From positions 1 through 64,000 of the forward strand of contig NZ_BMUY01000023.1 of assembly GCF_014650435.1 (NCBI RefSeq): a DNA stretch of 64,000 nt. Reading direction: 5' to 3'. Source of the DNA: Streptomyces tendae. Its GTDB lineage: Bacteria > Actinomycetota > Actinomycetes > Streptomycetales > Streptomycetaceae. The notes under the pieces were generated by a model, which worked only from the letters and a program-made list of their open reading frames with translations, was not told the DNA's origin and searched no databases. The position numbers were made by a program, and so were the translations under genes. This document shows, one piece after another, positions 43,363-50,833 of the stretch. Position 1 is the stretch's first letter; every line of letters starts with the position of its first letter.

Positions 43363-44499
43363 GTGTCCACCATCCACTGGACGGAAGACCACAACCGGCG
43401 GTCCGCCCGCTGGCATTCCGAGAATCACAGCCCGCCTCCCCGGAAGGTTGCCCTCGCCGACGACCGGACCCGGGCCGACCAGGCCTTCCGGCACGCCACG
43501 CAGGGAACCGCCCTGCTGTGGCGGGGCGATTTCCACAACGCACGGCAACTCCTGCGGGCGATGGGCCGCCGAGTCGACCGCAGGCCGACACCCCCGGGCC
43601 GAACGCCGAGCGAGTCTTTCGGACTCCAGCGCCGTGCCAAGGCCCGCCGCGCCGGCATCCTCGGCAGGCTCCTGGTGCTGCTGGAGGATGACCACGGCCT
43701 GGCCCTGCGCAGGGCGCCCGACGTCCGCCAGGCGTGTCTGGAGGCCTACGGCCCACCGCAGGGGCGCACAGTGGTCTCGCTGCGCGAACTGCTGGGCGTG
43801 CTGGGCGCCCACCAGTGGCGACGGCGAGGCGTCGACGTACCCGCACTCGGCGCCCGCGTCCATCCCCACTACGGCGTGTTCGCACCCGTCAGGGGCGAGT
43901 ACGTCGACCTGGTCGCCCACACGCCACTGCCGGTCACGATCCGGGACCGCCCCACCACCGCTACCGCGTTCGACCTCGGCACCGGAACCGGCGTCCTGGC
44001 GGCCGTGCTAGCCCATCGCGGCATCGGTCGCGTCGTGGCCACCGACAGCAGCCCCCGCGCCCTGGACTGCGCCGAGGAGAACGTCCACCGGCTCGGGCTG
44101 AGTGGCCGGATCGACATCGTGGGGCCCTGCCTGTTCCCCGAGGGCCGAGCCGACCTCGTCGTGTGCAACCCGCCGTGGCTCCCCGCCCGCCCCACCGGCC
44201 CTGTCGAGCAGGGCGTCTACGACCCGGACGGCGCCATGCTGAGCGGCTTCCTCACCGAACTGGCCGCACACCTCCGGCCGGGCGGCGAAGGCTGGCTCGT
44301 CCTGTCGGACCTCGCCGAACTCCTCGGGCTGAGAAGCCGCCGCCACCTGCTCGACGCCGTCGACGCGGCGCGTCTGCGGATCGTGGACCGGGTCGACACC
44401 AGTCCCAGGCATCCCCGTTCCCGCGACACCACCGATCCGCTGCACGCCGCACGCAGCGCCGAGACCACGTCCCTGTGGCGACTGACCCACACCATCTGA
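43363..44499 (+). CDS. PrmC/HemK-like class I SAM-dependent methyltransferase
   Basis: Encodes 378 aa. The SAM site is FDLGTGTGVLAAVLA and the catalytic NPPW motif (VVCNPPWLPARPTG) marks amide N-methyltransferases of the PrmC/HemK type. The N-terminal ~190 residues are longer than in PrmC and not recognised; they may be a substrate-recognition domain. I chose the GTG at 43363, with GAGGAG 6 nt upstream; an in-frame TTG at 43312 is weaker. The true prmC of Streptomyces lies near prfA elsewhere, so this is an accessory paralog. A terminator follows. Confidence 0.82.
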   Translation: MSTIHWTEDHNRRSARWHSENHSPPPRKVALADDRTRADQAFRHATQGTALLWRGDFHNARQLLRAMGRRVDRRPTPPGRTPSESFGLQRRAKARRAGILGRLLVLLEDDHGLALRRAPDVRQACLEAYGPPQGRTVVSLRELLGVLGAHQWRRRGVDVPALGARVHPHYGVFAPVRGEYVDLVAHTPLPVTIRDRPTTATAFDLGTGTGVLAAVLAHRGIGRVVATDSSPRALDCAEENVHRLGLSGRIDIVGPCLFPEGRADLVVCNPPWLPARPTGPVEQGVYDPDGAMLSGFLTELAAHLRPGGEGWLVLSDLAELLGLRSRRHLLDAVDAARLRIVDRVDTSPRHPRSRDTTDPLHAARSAETTSLWRLTHTI

Positions 44500-44507
44500 C
44501 CGGCACG

Positions 44508-44540
44508 CTGTGCGCCACACGGCGGACAGGTGGCGCACAG
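44508..44540 (+). terminator. terminator hairpin after methyltransferase
   Basis: CTGTGCGCCAC / GTGGCGCACAG, a perfect 11-bp stem with an 11-nt loop, 9 nt after the stop. No T-run. The remaining gap to 44922 shows nothing beyond a GTGTGCGCACAC palindrome near 44840-44852. Confidence 0.65.
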
Positions 44541-44922
44541 CGGACCACGCGCGGGCCGGGACGGGACGACGGCACACTGGTGCGTTGCGACGCAGCCCGG
44601 CGATTGTTAATCTCCCGGACGTGCTGATCGAAGTCGACAGAGCCTAGCCCGAGCGAGCCGCCCACCGGCGCCGGTTCGGGCTCCCGCAGTCCCGCCACGG
44701 AGTCCGGCGGGACGAGAGGCGCGCTCGCCCGCTCACAGCCAGCAGCTCCGGCCACCGCCCACCGGTGCTCCGCCGATCAGTCGCCTCCGCACGACAGACG
44801 ACCGTCCAGCCATGGACGGTCGCCCGTACCTGCCGTCAGGTGTGCGCACACGTGATCCACCGGATCCACCCCACGCGTCGGCCGGAGAGAGGAAACACAC
44901 GGAATCGGATCCAGCTCCCATG

Positions 44923-45093
44923 ATGAACAGGAAGTCCCGCGCCCGTACCCGGCACCGCCGGGCCCACTGGAAGGCGACCCCGCCACCGCTCGTGACGTGC
45001 GCGAACCCGACGTGCGGCCTGCCGACCCCGGCACACGCCGCCTGCCGCAACTGCGGAACGTACCGTGGACGCCAGGTGCTGCCGCCGTCCTGA
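44923..45093 (+). CDS. rpmF: 50S ribosomal protein L32 (bL32) paralog
   Basis: Encodes 56 aa. The family core is RKSRARTRHRRAHWKA, then a zinc ribbon with Cys26, Cys31, Cys41 and Cys44, and a GTYRGRQVL ending. The first pair is C-x4-C, wider than the usual C-x2-C. Two ATGs (44920 and 44923) are possible. It stands alone, away from the yceD/rpmF/rnc operon, so it is an accessory paralog, as known for several Streptomyces ribosomal proteins linked to zinc status. A cysteine-bearing copy would suit zinc-replete conditions. A perfect terminator follows. Confidence 0.8.
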   Translation: MNRKSRARTRHRRAHWKATPPPLVTCANPTCGLPTPAHAACRNCGTYRGRQVLPPS

Positions 45094-45103
45094 TGATGCT
45101 CAC

Positions 45104-45127
45104 GGAGGGCCGGTCTCCCGGCCCTCC
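45104..45127 (+). terminator. terminator hairpin after rpmF
   Basis: GGAGGGCCGG-TCTC-CCGGCCCTCC, a perfect 10-bp stem with a tetraloop, 10 nt after the L32 stop. Confidence 0.75.
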
Positions 45128-45180
45128 GGAAGACCGGCCGACCGGGGCACGCCGACGACGACCCGCGAATCGGCGGGGTG

Positions 45181-45226
45181 AACAAAACCCCCCATCGTTC
45201 TCGTCCGAGGTGGGGAGGTGTTGTTT
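45181..45226. promoter_or_regulatory. AACAA...TTGTT imperfect inverted repeat before DUF3152 gene
   Basis: Arms AACAAAACCCCCCA and TGGGGAGGTGTTGTT pair with a few mismatches around about 17 bp. It ends 38 bp before the DUF3152 ATG, so it may be an operator or a leader structure. Confidence 0.3.
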
Positions 45227-45264
45227 CCTCCCGTTTACCCGCATCGTGGATCGGTTATGGACAC

Positions 45265-46104
45265 ATGGCACGTCACGCAGTTTCGTCGGCGAGCACGCGA
45301 AAGCCCACGACCGGCGCGGCTCCCGCGTCCCGGAGCCGTCCCCGGCGCGGCCGCAGGTGGCCGAAGAGGCTGGCGGTGGTCGGCATCCTGCTGGGGGTCG
45401 GGGTGCTGAGCGTCCCGCACCTGCTGCGCTCCCTCGGCACCACGCCCGGCAGCGCCGACGCCGCGCCCCGCGCGCAGGAGAGCACGGCGGCATCCTCCCC
45501 CGCATCGAAGCAGGGGCCGCCGGACAGCACGCCCTCACCCGTGGCGGAGGACACCGACGGGTTCGTTACCGGAAAGCTGTCCGCACCGCCGGTCGGCAAC
45601 GGCAACATACGGCGCTTCAAGGTCCGGGTGGAGGACGGCATCGGGCTGTCGGCGGACGACGCGGCACGACAGGTGTACGAGATACTCGCCGACCGCAGAT
45701 CCTGGACGGCGAACGGCCACGACGGCTTCCAGCTCGTGTCCGAGGGAGACCGGGACTTCGTGGTCGTCATTGCCTCCCCCGCGACCGTGGACAGGATCTG
45801 CGGGGCCGCGGGGTTGCACACCAAGGGCGAGGTGAACTGCGACGTCGGTTCCCGGGTCATCGTCAACCTGAAGCGCTGGAACTCCGGTTCTCCCCAGTTC
45901 CCCGGCAAGCTCGCGGACTACCGCGCGTTGATCATCAACCACGAGGTCGGACACCGCATCGGGCACGGACACGAGGGATGCCCGGGACCCGGCAGGCCGG
46001 CGCCGGCCATGATGCAGCAGATCGACGGACTGCACGGCTGCGAGGCCAACGCGTGGCCGTACGACGAGCACGGGACGTATCTCGGCGGCCCCAAGGTGCC
46101 GTGA
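45265..46104 (+). CDS. DUF3152 membrane-anchored protein with metzincin-type zinc motif
   Basis: Encodes 279 aa. A basic N-terminus and one membrane helix (residues about 35-52) anchor it, followed by a Ser/Pro-rich linker and a DUF3152 domain. HEVGHRIGHGH (residues 226-236) is a full HExxHxxGxxH motif with His226, His230 and His236, the three zinc ligands of metzincin metalloproteases, and Glu227 as base. A Met-turn-like PAMMQQ follows about 15 residues later. This strongly suggests an extracellular protease or peptidoglycan-related hydrolase, though the domain is formally of unknown function. The ATG at 45265 has no clear ribosome site; a GTG at 45178 is also in frame. Confidence 0.82.
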   Translation: MARHAVSSASTRKPTTGAAPASRSRPRRGRRWPKRLAVVGILLGVGVLSVPHLLRSLGTTPGSADAAPRAQESTAASSPASKQGPPDSTPSPVAEDTDGFVTGKLSAPPVGNGNIRRFKVRVEDGIGLSADDAARQVYEILADRRSWTANGHDGFQLVSEGDRDFVVVIASPATVDRICGAAGLHTKGEVNCDVGSRVIVNLKRWNSGSPQFPGKLADYRALIINHEVGHRIGHGHEGCPGPGRPAPAMMQQIDGLHGCEANAWPYDEHGTYLGGPKVP

Positions 46105-46119
46105 TCCGGGCCCCGTCGC

Positions 46120-46155
46120 CCGTGACCGCGCGGCGTGAGGGCAACGCGGTCACGG
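46120..46155. terminator. bidirectional terminator
   Basis: CCGTGACCGCG / CGCGGTCACGG, a perfect 11-bp stem with a 14-nt loop, lies between the converging DUF3152 and SDR genes. Confidence 0.7.
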
Positions 46156-46166
46156 TCCCGCGCGCC

Positions 46167-47024
46167 TCAGAGGACGGCGTTCTCCGCGCTGCCCGGGAAG
46201 TCGGTGCTGTAGGCGACCTCCTCGCCGGCGTCGAACTCGGCGCGCAGCTGGTCGAGCTTGACGCCGATACGACGCTGGGCGTCGCTGCCCAGCACGACCC
46301 AGTGGCGGGGCTGGGACGAGGTGACGGCGTCGTGGATGGCCCGGGCGGCCTTGTCCGGGTCGCCGGGGAACATCTCGGGGGTGAGGCTGCCCATCATGCC
46401 GCGGAACGCGCCCGCGGTGGCCGCGTAGTCGTCGATCGCAGGTCCGGAGGCCCGGGTCCGGTTCTCGATGCCGGTGCGGAAGGAACCGGGCTGGATGATC
46501 ATGGCGCGGAGACCGAGGGGCTCGATCTCCTGCCACAGCGCCTCGGTGAAGCCCTCCAGCGCGAACTTGCTGGACGAGTAGTAGCCGTTGGCGGGGAGAC
46601 TGGCCAGGCCGTCCATCGAGGACACGTTGACGACGACGCCGCTGCCCCGCCGGCGCATGCCGGGAAGCACCGCCCGGGTGAGGGCGACCGCGCCGAAGAA
46701 GTTGACCTCGAACAGCCTGCGGTAGTCCGCCTCCTCCTGCTCCTCCAGTGCCCCGATGAAGTCGATGGCGGCGTTGTTGACGAGGACGTCGATGCCGCCG
46801 AAGCGTTCCTCCGCCGCGCGGACGCCCTCCTTGCGCTGCTGGGGGTCGGTGACGTCGAGGGGGACCGCCAGGGCCGTCTCCGGGTACCGCGCGGCCAGTT
46901 CGGATGTGGCCCGGATCGAGCTGGCGGTCGCGACCACCTGGTCGCCCTGTGCCAGCACGTACTCGGCGAGGGCCTTGCCCAGGCCGCTGGAAGCGCCGGT
47001 GATGAGCCAGGTCTTGCGGTTCAT
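46167..47024 (-). CDS. short-chain dehydrogenase/reductase (SDR)
   Basis: Encodes 285 aa, classical SDR. The cofactor motif TGASSGLG (near residue 10), NNAA, the catalytic Ser in NVSSM and YxxxK (YYSSSKFALEGF) are present. The C-terminal extension to about 285 matches the SDR group also seen in the genes at 47135 and 52792. Reaction unknown. AGGAG lies 6 nt before the ATG. It is 110 bp downstream of another SDR on the same strand. Confidence 0.9.
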   Translation of the reverse strand: MNRKTWLITGASSGLGKALAEYVLAQGDQVVATASSIRATSELAARYPETALAVPLDVTDPQQRKEGVRAAEERFGGIDVLVNNAAIDFIGALEEQEEADYRRLFEVNFFGAVALTRAVLPGMRRRGSGVVVNVSSMDGLASLPANGYYSSSKFALEGFTEALWQEIEPLGLRAMIIQPGSFRTGIENRTRASGPAIDDYAATAGAFRGMMGSLTPEMFPGDPDKAARAIHDAVTSSQPRHWVVLGSDAQRRIGVKLDQLRAEFDAGEEVAYSTDFPGSAENAVL

Positions 47025-47134
47025 GAAGTACTCCTACGTGTGACGGGAAGAGGTCGCGGGGGTGCGACAGCGGGTGACGGGGACTTGCGGGGGTGAGACC
47101 GGGGTGCGGCAGGGTGTGCCGCGGGACGTCAGGC

Positions 47135-47974
47135 CTACGGCTCGGCAGGGAAGTCCGCCGAACTGCTCACGGCGGCCCACTTCTCCGTCTCGGCGGCGCG
47201 CACCCGGCCCGCTTCGAGGGCCATCTCCACGGCCTGGGCGCCGAGCAGGAGCCGGCGCGGCGGGTCGTCGTGGGCGACGACGTCGAGGATGACCTGCGCG
47301 GCGCGGACCGGGTCCCCGGGCTGGACGCCGTTGTTCTCCTCGCGGTAGCGGTTGATCGCGCCCACGGTCTCCTCGTAGTCGGCTCCCACGGGATGCAGCC
47401 GCATCGAGGAGCCCTGCCAGTCCGTGCGGAAGGCCCCGGGTTCGACGATGACGACCTTGAGACCGAAGGGTGCGACCTCGCCGGCCAGGACCTCGGAGAA
47501 GCCCTCGACGGCGAACTTCGCGCTCTGGTAGGCACCCATGCCCGGGGTGCCGCCCACCCGGCCACCGAGTGAGGAGAACTGCACGAACGTCCCCGAGCGC
47601 TGGGCGCGCAGGACCGGCAGCGCGGCCCGGGTGACGTTGACAACCCCGAAGAAGTTGGCCTCGAACTGGGCGCGGAAGTCGTCCTCCGCCATCTCCTCGA
47701 TCGGCGCGCTGTTGGCGTACCCGGCGTTGTTCACGACGACGTCCAGGCGTCCGAATGCGTCGACGGAGGCGCTCACCGAGTTGCGGGCCGCGGCAGCGTC
47801 GGTGACGTCCAGGGCGACCGCCCGGACCTGGTCCCCGTACCGGGAGACGAGATCGCCGAGCTGTTCCGGGCGCCGTGCGGTGGCCACCAGCAGATCCCCC
47901 GATTCCAGCACCGCCTCGGCCAGCCCGCGTCCGAAGCCGCGCGAGGCTCCGGTAATCAACCAAACCTTGGCCAT
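47135..47974 (-). CDS. short-chain dehydrogenase/reductase (SDR)
   Basis: Encodes 279 aa, classical SDR with TGASRGFG, NNAG, FSSLGG and YQSAKFAVEGF (Tyr and Lys of YxxxK). It is a close paralog of the SDR at 52792; both share FRAQ.EANFFGVVNVTRAALPVLR-type and FSEVLAGEVAPFGLKVVIVEPGA segments. GAAAGGCG precedes the ATG. A perfect GACACATATGTGTC palindrome and a CACATGTG octamer lie 75-120 bp upstream, in the divergent region with the FUSC gene. Confidence 0.9.
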   Translation of the reverse strand: MAKVWLITGASRGFGRGLAEAVLESGDLLVATARRPEQLGDLVSRYGDQVRAVALDVTDAAAARNSVSASVDAFGRLDVVVNNAGYANSAPIEEMAEDDFRAQFEANFFGVVNVTRAALPVLRAQRSGTFVQFSSLGGRVGGTPGMGAYQSAKFAVEGFSEVLAGEVAPFGLKVVIVEPGAFRTDWQGSSMRLHPVGADYEETVGAINRYREENNGVQPGDPVRAAQVILDVVAHDDPPRRLLLGAQAVEMALEAGRVRAAETEKWAAVSSSADFPAEP

Positions 47975-48048
47975 GATGCGCCTTTCGTCGTTCTGTTCGC
48001 GTTCCAGGAAGGGCGGATGGTGTGTCCCGTGGGTCACCCGGGTCCACG

Positions 48049-48056
48049 CACATGTG
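48049..48056. promoter_or_regulatory. CACATGTG palindrome (SDR / FUSC intergenic)
   Basis: Octamer within CGCACATGTGAAG, 75 bp upstream of the SDR start. Confidence 0.4.
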
Positions 48057-48078
48057 AAGACCGGGCCGTCTGTCTCGC

Positions 48079-48092
48079 GACACATATGTGTC
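48079..48092. promoter_or_regulatory. GACACATATGTGTC perfect 14-bp palindrome
   Basis: A variant of the CACATGTG family with an AT insert at the centre, 105 bp upstream of the SDR start and 263 bp upstream of the FUSC start. The two sites are about three turns apart. Confidence 0.5.
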
Positions 48093-48145
48093 CGGCGCGC
48101 CGCCTGCCATGCCACAGTGCTACAGCCGCCTCGGCGCCGCATCTG

Positions 48146-48155
48146 TCACATGACT
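48146..48155 (+). promoter_or_regulatory. GTCA-NN-TGAC without ATG extension
   Basis: GTCACATGAC followed by TGGGG, 67 bp upstream of copy f. It lacks the ATG-type extension and may be an accessory half of the same element. Confidence 0.3.
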
Positions 48156-48212
48156 GGGGTGTCGGCACGGCCGACATGGTCGTCATATGCCTGGAATACG
48201 CCGATACTCACC

Positions 48213-48227
48213 GTCATGTGACTGATG
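48213..48227 (+). promoter_or_regulatory. GTCA-NN-TGAC + TGATG element (copy f)
   Basis: GTCATGTGAC then TGATG, 142 bp upstream of the FUSC ATG. ACAGGGTGG follows after about 20 bp. Confidence 0.45.
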
Positions 48228-48354
48228 TGCCTTGTCTGTGCCCGATACAGGGTGGACACGCCGGTACGGCCCGCGGTGGTCGGCGCCTTCCCGTCCTGGT
48301 TGGTGCCGCCGGGCGCCCCGCACCGACACCGACCCATACCCGGGAGGAGCAGGC

Positions 48355-50745
48355 ATGGCGTCGACACGCGGACTCGGAGCCGGGGCGTGGGACCGCCTGG
48401 CGGCGTCCGACCCCGGACTGCTCCGCCTGCACCAAGCCCTGTCGGCGGGCGTGGCGATCTCTACGACCATCGGTGTCCAGTACGGCTTCGGGCGCGCCCT
48501 CGGTTCCGGCGCCCGGGACACGCTCGTCGCCATGCTGCTGGGTGCCGTCGTCGCCCTCACCGGGTGGGCGGCTCTCGGGGAGCCCCGTCCGTGGCCGAAG
48601 GTGCGTACCGCCGTCTTCTTCCCGGCCGCGACCCTGGCCGGGATGCTGCCGAGCGCCGCCGTCACCGGGCACAGCGGAGCCACGCTCGGTCTCCTGGTGG
48701 TCCTGCTGTTCCTGACAGTCCACATCCGCCGTTTCGGGCCGGCCTTCTCCTCCTACGGCACCATGGCCTGGATCGGCTTCGTGTTCGCCGCGTTTCTGCA
48801 CCGCACGGTGTCCCAGACACCCGCCCTCCTTCTCAGCGTCACGATCAGCTCCGCCTGGGTGCTGCTGCTGTCGTTGACGGTGTTGCGGGTCAGGCCCGCG
48901 CGCACGCTCAGGCGGGTGCAGCAGGCGTTCGGGGCGCGCGCACGGGCAGTGGCACGAGCCTGCGCCGAGCTTCTGGAGTCGTCCCCGGCCGGTGCGGACA
49001 GCGCCCTGGTCCGGCTGCGTTCGCGGCAGCTGCGGCTGGCCGAGACCGCTCTGGTGATCGACGGATGGTCCGCGACGGCCGGTGCGCTGCCCGCCGGCTG
49101 GAGCGCCGCCGCCCTGCGCCGGAGAACACTGGAGGCTCACCTCGTCGTCGACGATCTCGCCGCCGCCGCGGTGGCGCTGAGCAGGGCGGCCGACGGCGGG
49201 GCGGGACGGGCCGCGGACATCGCGCGGCACCTGGCCGAGAACGAGTACGCGGCGGCCCGGCGACGCGCCGCCCAGGTGGGCGACGAGGCCCCGGCACCGG
49301 CGGACGGGCCCACCTCCCCCCTGCCGCCGCGCTTCATCCGGGCCGCCCTCGCCTTCACCACCTTCGCGGCCTGGGACCGCACCCCGCCGCACGTCGGGTC
49401 CGGCCCGGACTTCACTCCCGCCGCGCCCCTGGTGCTCGGAGCGCTGCCCGGTTCGTCCGCCGTGGCGCGGGGTGTCGCGGCCCGGGGCCGCTGGAACCGG
49501 CTGCGCGGACTGTCCCAGCCGAGCCGACAGGCCCTCCAGGTCGCCGTGGCCGGAGGGCTGGCCGTCGTCTTCGGGCGCCTGCTGTCCCCGGACCACTACT
49601 ACTGGGCGGTGGCCGCCTCGCTGCTCGCCTTCGCCGGGACCGCCACGAGCGCCGAGTCCGTCACGAAGGCGGGCAGCGCCGTCGTCGGCACCCTCCTCGG
49701 CCTGGGCGCCGGGGTCGGGGTGGCCGAAGCCGCTGCGGGACACACGGCCGTGGTTCTCGTCGTCATCGTCGGGAGCCTTGTGCTCAGCCTCTACCTGGCC
49801 GTGTTCTCCTACGCCTTCACGGCCTTCTTCACCACCACGGCGGTGGTCCAGCTCTACTCCCTGCTGCACGAACTGTCCCGGGACCTGCTGCTGCTGCGCC
49901 TGGAGGAGACGGCCCTTGGCGCGGCGGTCGGCGTCCTCGTGGCCCTGCTGCTCCTGCGGACCGACACCCGCGACATCGTGGAGGCCGCCCGCGGCCGGTA
50001 CTTCGACGCGGTGGCCGGCGTACTGCGGGCTCTGCCGGTCCCCGGCCCGGACGGCGTGCAGCCGGAACCGGCCCCTCCCGGCCCACCCGAAACCGCGCCG
50101 CCCGAGACCGCGCCCCCCGAACTCCCCGTACTCGACGCGCTGCTCCGCACCCTCGACCTGCGCACCCACCAACTGGCTTTGGTCGCAGCTCCGTTGACGA
50201 GCCTCCTCGGTCACCCGGTCGTCATGGGCAACGACGCGCGGCGCGGCCGCCACCGCATGGCACTGCACACGAGCCTGACTCTGCGGATCCGCACCGCGGC
50301 CGCCGCCCTGACACGCGACACACATCCGTCCGCCCCGGACGGCGGCCCTGGCCGTGAATCCGACCCGTACCCCGTCCATGACCTCGGCGGCGCCCAGGAC
50401 CCAGGCCCCGGGCCCGACGCCGAGTCCGGACTCGTACGAGCGATCGCGGCCCTCGCCGACGCGGCCGAGGCACTGAGCGGGACGCCACCGCTCCCCGCCC
50501 GGCCTGCGGACGGCGTCGCCCGGCTGCTCACCGAGGCGGAGGCCGTGTTGCGGTCCACGCCCCCGGGCGGTCCGGTGGACGGCGGCCCGTCCGACGGACC
50601 GCCCGATGCCGTGCACCGGGCGCTGCTCGGTACGGCGTACCTGCTGGGGCGGCTCGCGAGTCTCGGACCGCCGGTCCCGGCACTCGCGCCCAAACGTCCG
50701 CCGGTCCGCCCGTCTGGACAAGAGGCCAGTGGACCTTTATGGTGA
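48355..50745 (+). CDS. FUSC family (aromatic acid exporter-like) membrane protein
   Basis: Encodes 796 aa with the duplicated FUSC layout: an N-terminal six-helix block (residues about 20-190), a long cytoplasmic helical region (190-420), a second six-helix block (about 425-590) and a Pro/Glu-rich, then acidic C-terminus. The family resembles YccS and AaeB efflux proteins. The substrate may be an aromatic acid; it is not proven. GGAGGAGC precedes the ATG. PPETAPPETAPPE repeats near residue 575 are coding. A 14-bp inverted repeat overlaps its stop. Confidence 0.82.
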   Translation: MASTRGLGAGAWDRLAASDPGLLRLHQALSAGVAISTTIGVQYGFGRALGSGARDTLVAMLLGAVVALTGWAALGEPRPWPKVRTAVFFPAATLAGMLPSAAVTGHSGATLGLLVVLLFLTVHIRRFGPAFSSYGTMAWIGFVFAAFLHRTVSQTPALLLSVTISSAWVLLLSLTVLRVRPARTLRRVQQAFGARARAVARACAELLESSPAGADSALVRLRSRQLRLAETALVIDGWSATAGALPAGWSAAALRRRTLEAHLVVDDLAAAAVALSRAADGGAGRAADIARHLAENEYAAARRRAAQVGDEAPAPADGPTSPLPPRFIRAALAFTTFAAWDRTPPHVGSGPDFTPAAPLVLGALPGSSAVARGVAARGRWNRLRGLSQPSRQALQVAVAGGLAVVFGRLLSPDHYYWAVAASLLAFAGTATSAESVTKAGSAVVGTLLGLGAGVGVAEAAAGHTAVVLVVIVGSLVLSLYLAVFSYAFTAFFTTTAVVQLYSLLHELSRDLLLLRLEETALGAAVGVLVALLLLRTDTRDIVEAARGRYFDAVAGVLRALPVPGPDGVQPEPAPPGPPETAPPETAPPELPVLDALLRTLDLRTHQLALVAAPLTSLLGHPVVMGNDARRGRHRMALHTSLTLRIRTAAAALTRDTHPSAPDGGPGRESDPYPVHDLGGAQDPGPGPDAESGLVRAIAALADAAEALSGTPPLPARPADGVARLLTEAEAVLRSTPPGGPVDGGPSDGPPDAVHRALLGTAYLLGRLASLGPPVPALAPKRPPVRPSGQEASGPLW

Positions 50746-50771
50746 AGTTTATAAGATTCCACTGGCCTCTT
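50720..50771. promoter_or_regulatory. perfect 14-bp inverted repeat before aldo/keto reductase
   Basis: AAGAGGCCAGTGGA (50720-50733) and TCCACTGGCCTCTT (50758-50771) with 24 bp between, spanning the FUSC stop codon and ending 62 bp before the AKR ATG. The intervening sequence is unusually AT-rich (TTTATGGTGAAGTTTATAAG), as in promoters. It is probably the operator/promoter of the AKR-SDR-SDR-TetR group, perhaps for the TetR at 53726. Confidence 0.6.
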
Positions 50772-50833
50772 AAAGGGAGGCGGTGGGTCGGCCGATTCGG
50801 CCGCGAGACCGACGAGACGAGAGGTGTGCAGAA

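Noticed and set aside
50080..50125. Tandem repeat in the FUSC gene
   Set aside because: It encodes a PPETA repeat in a linker; no regulatory role is needed.
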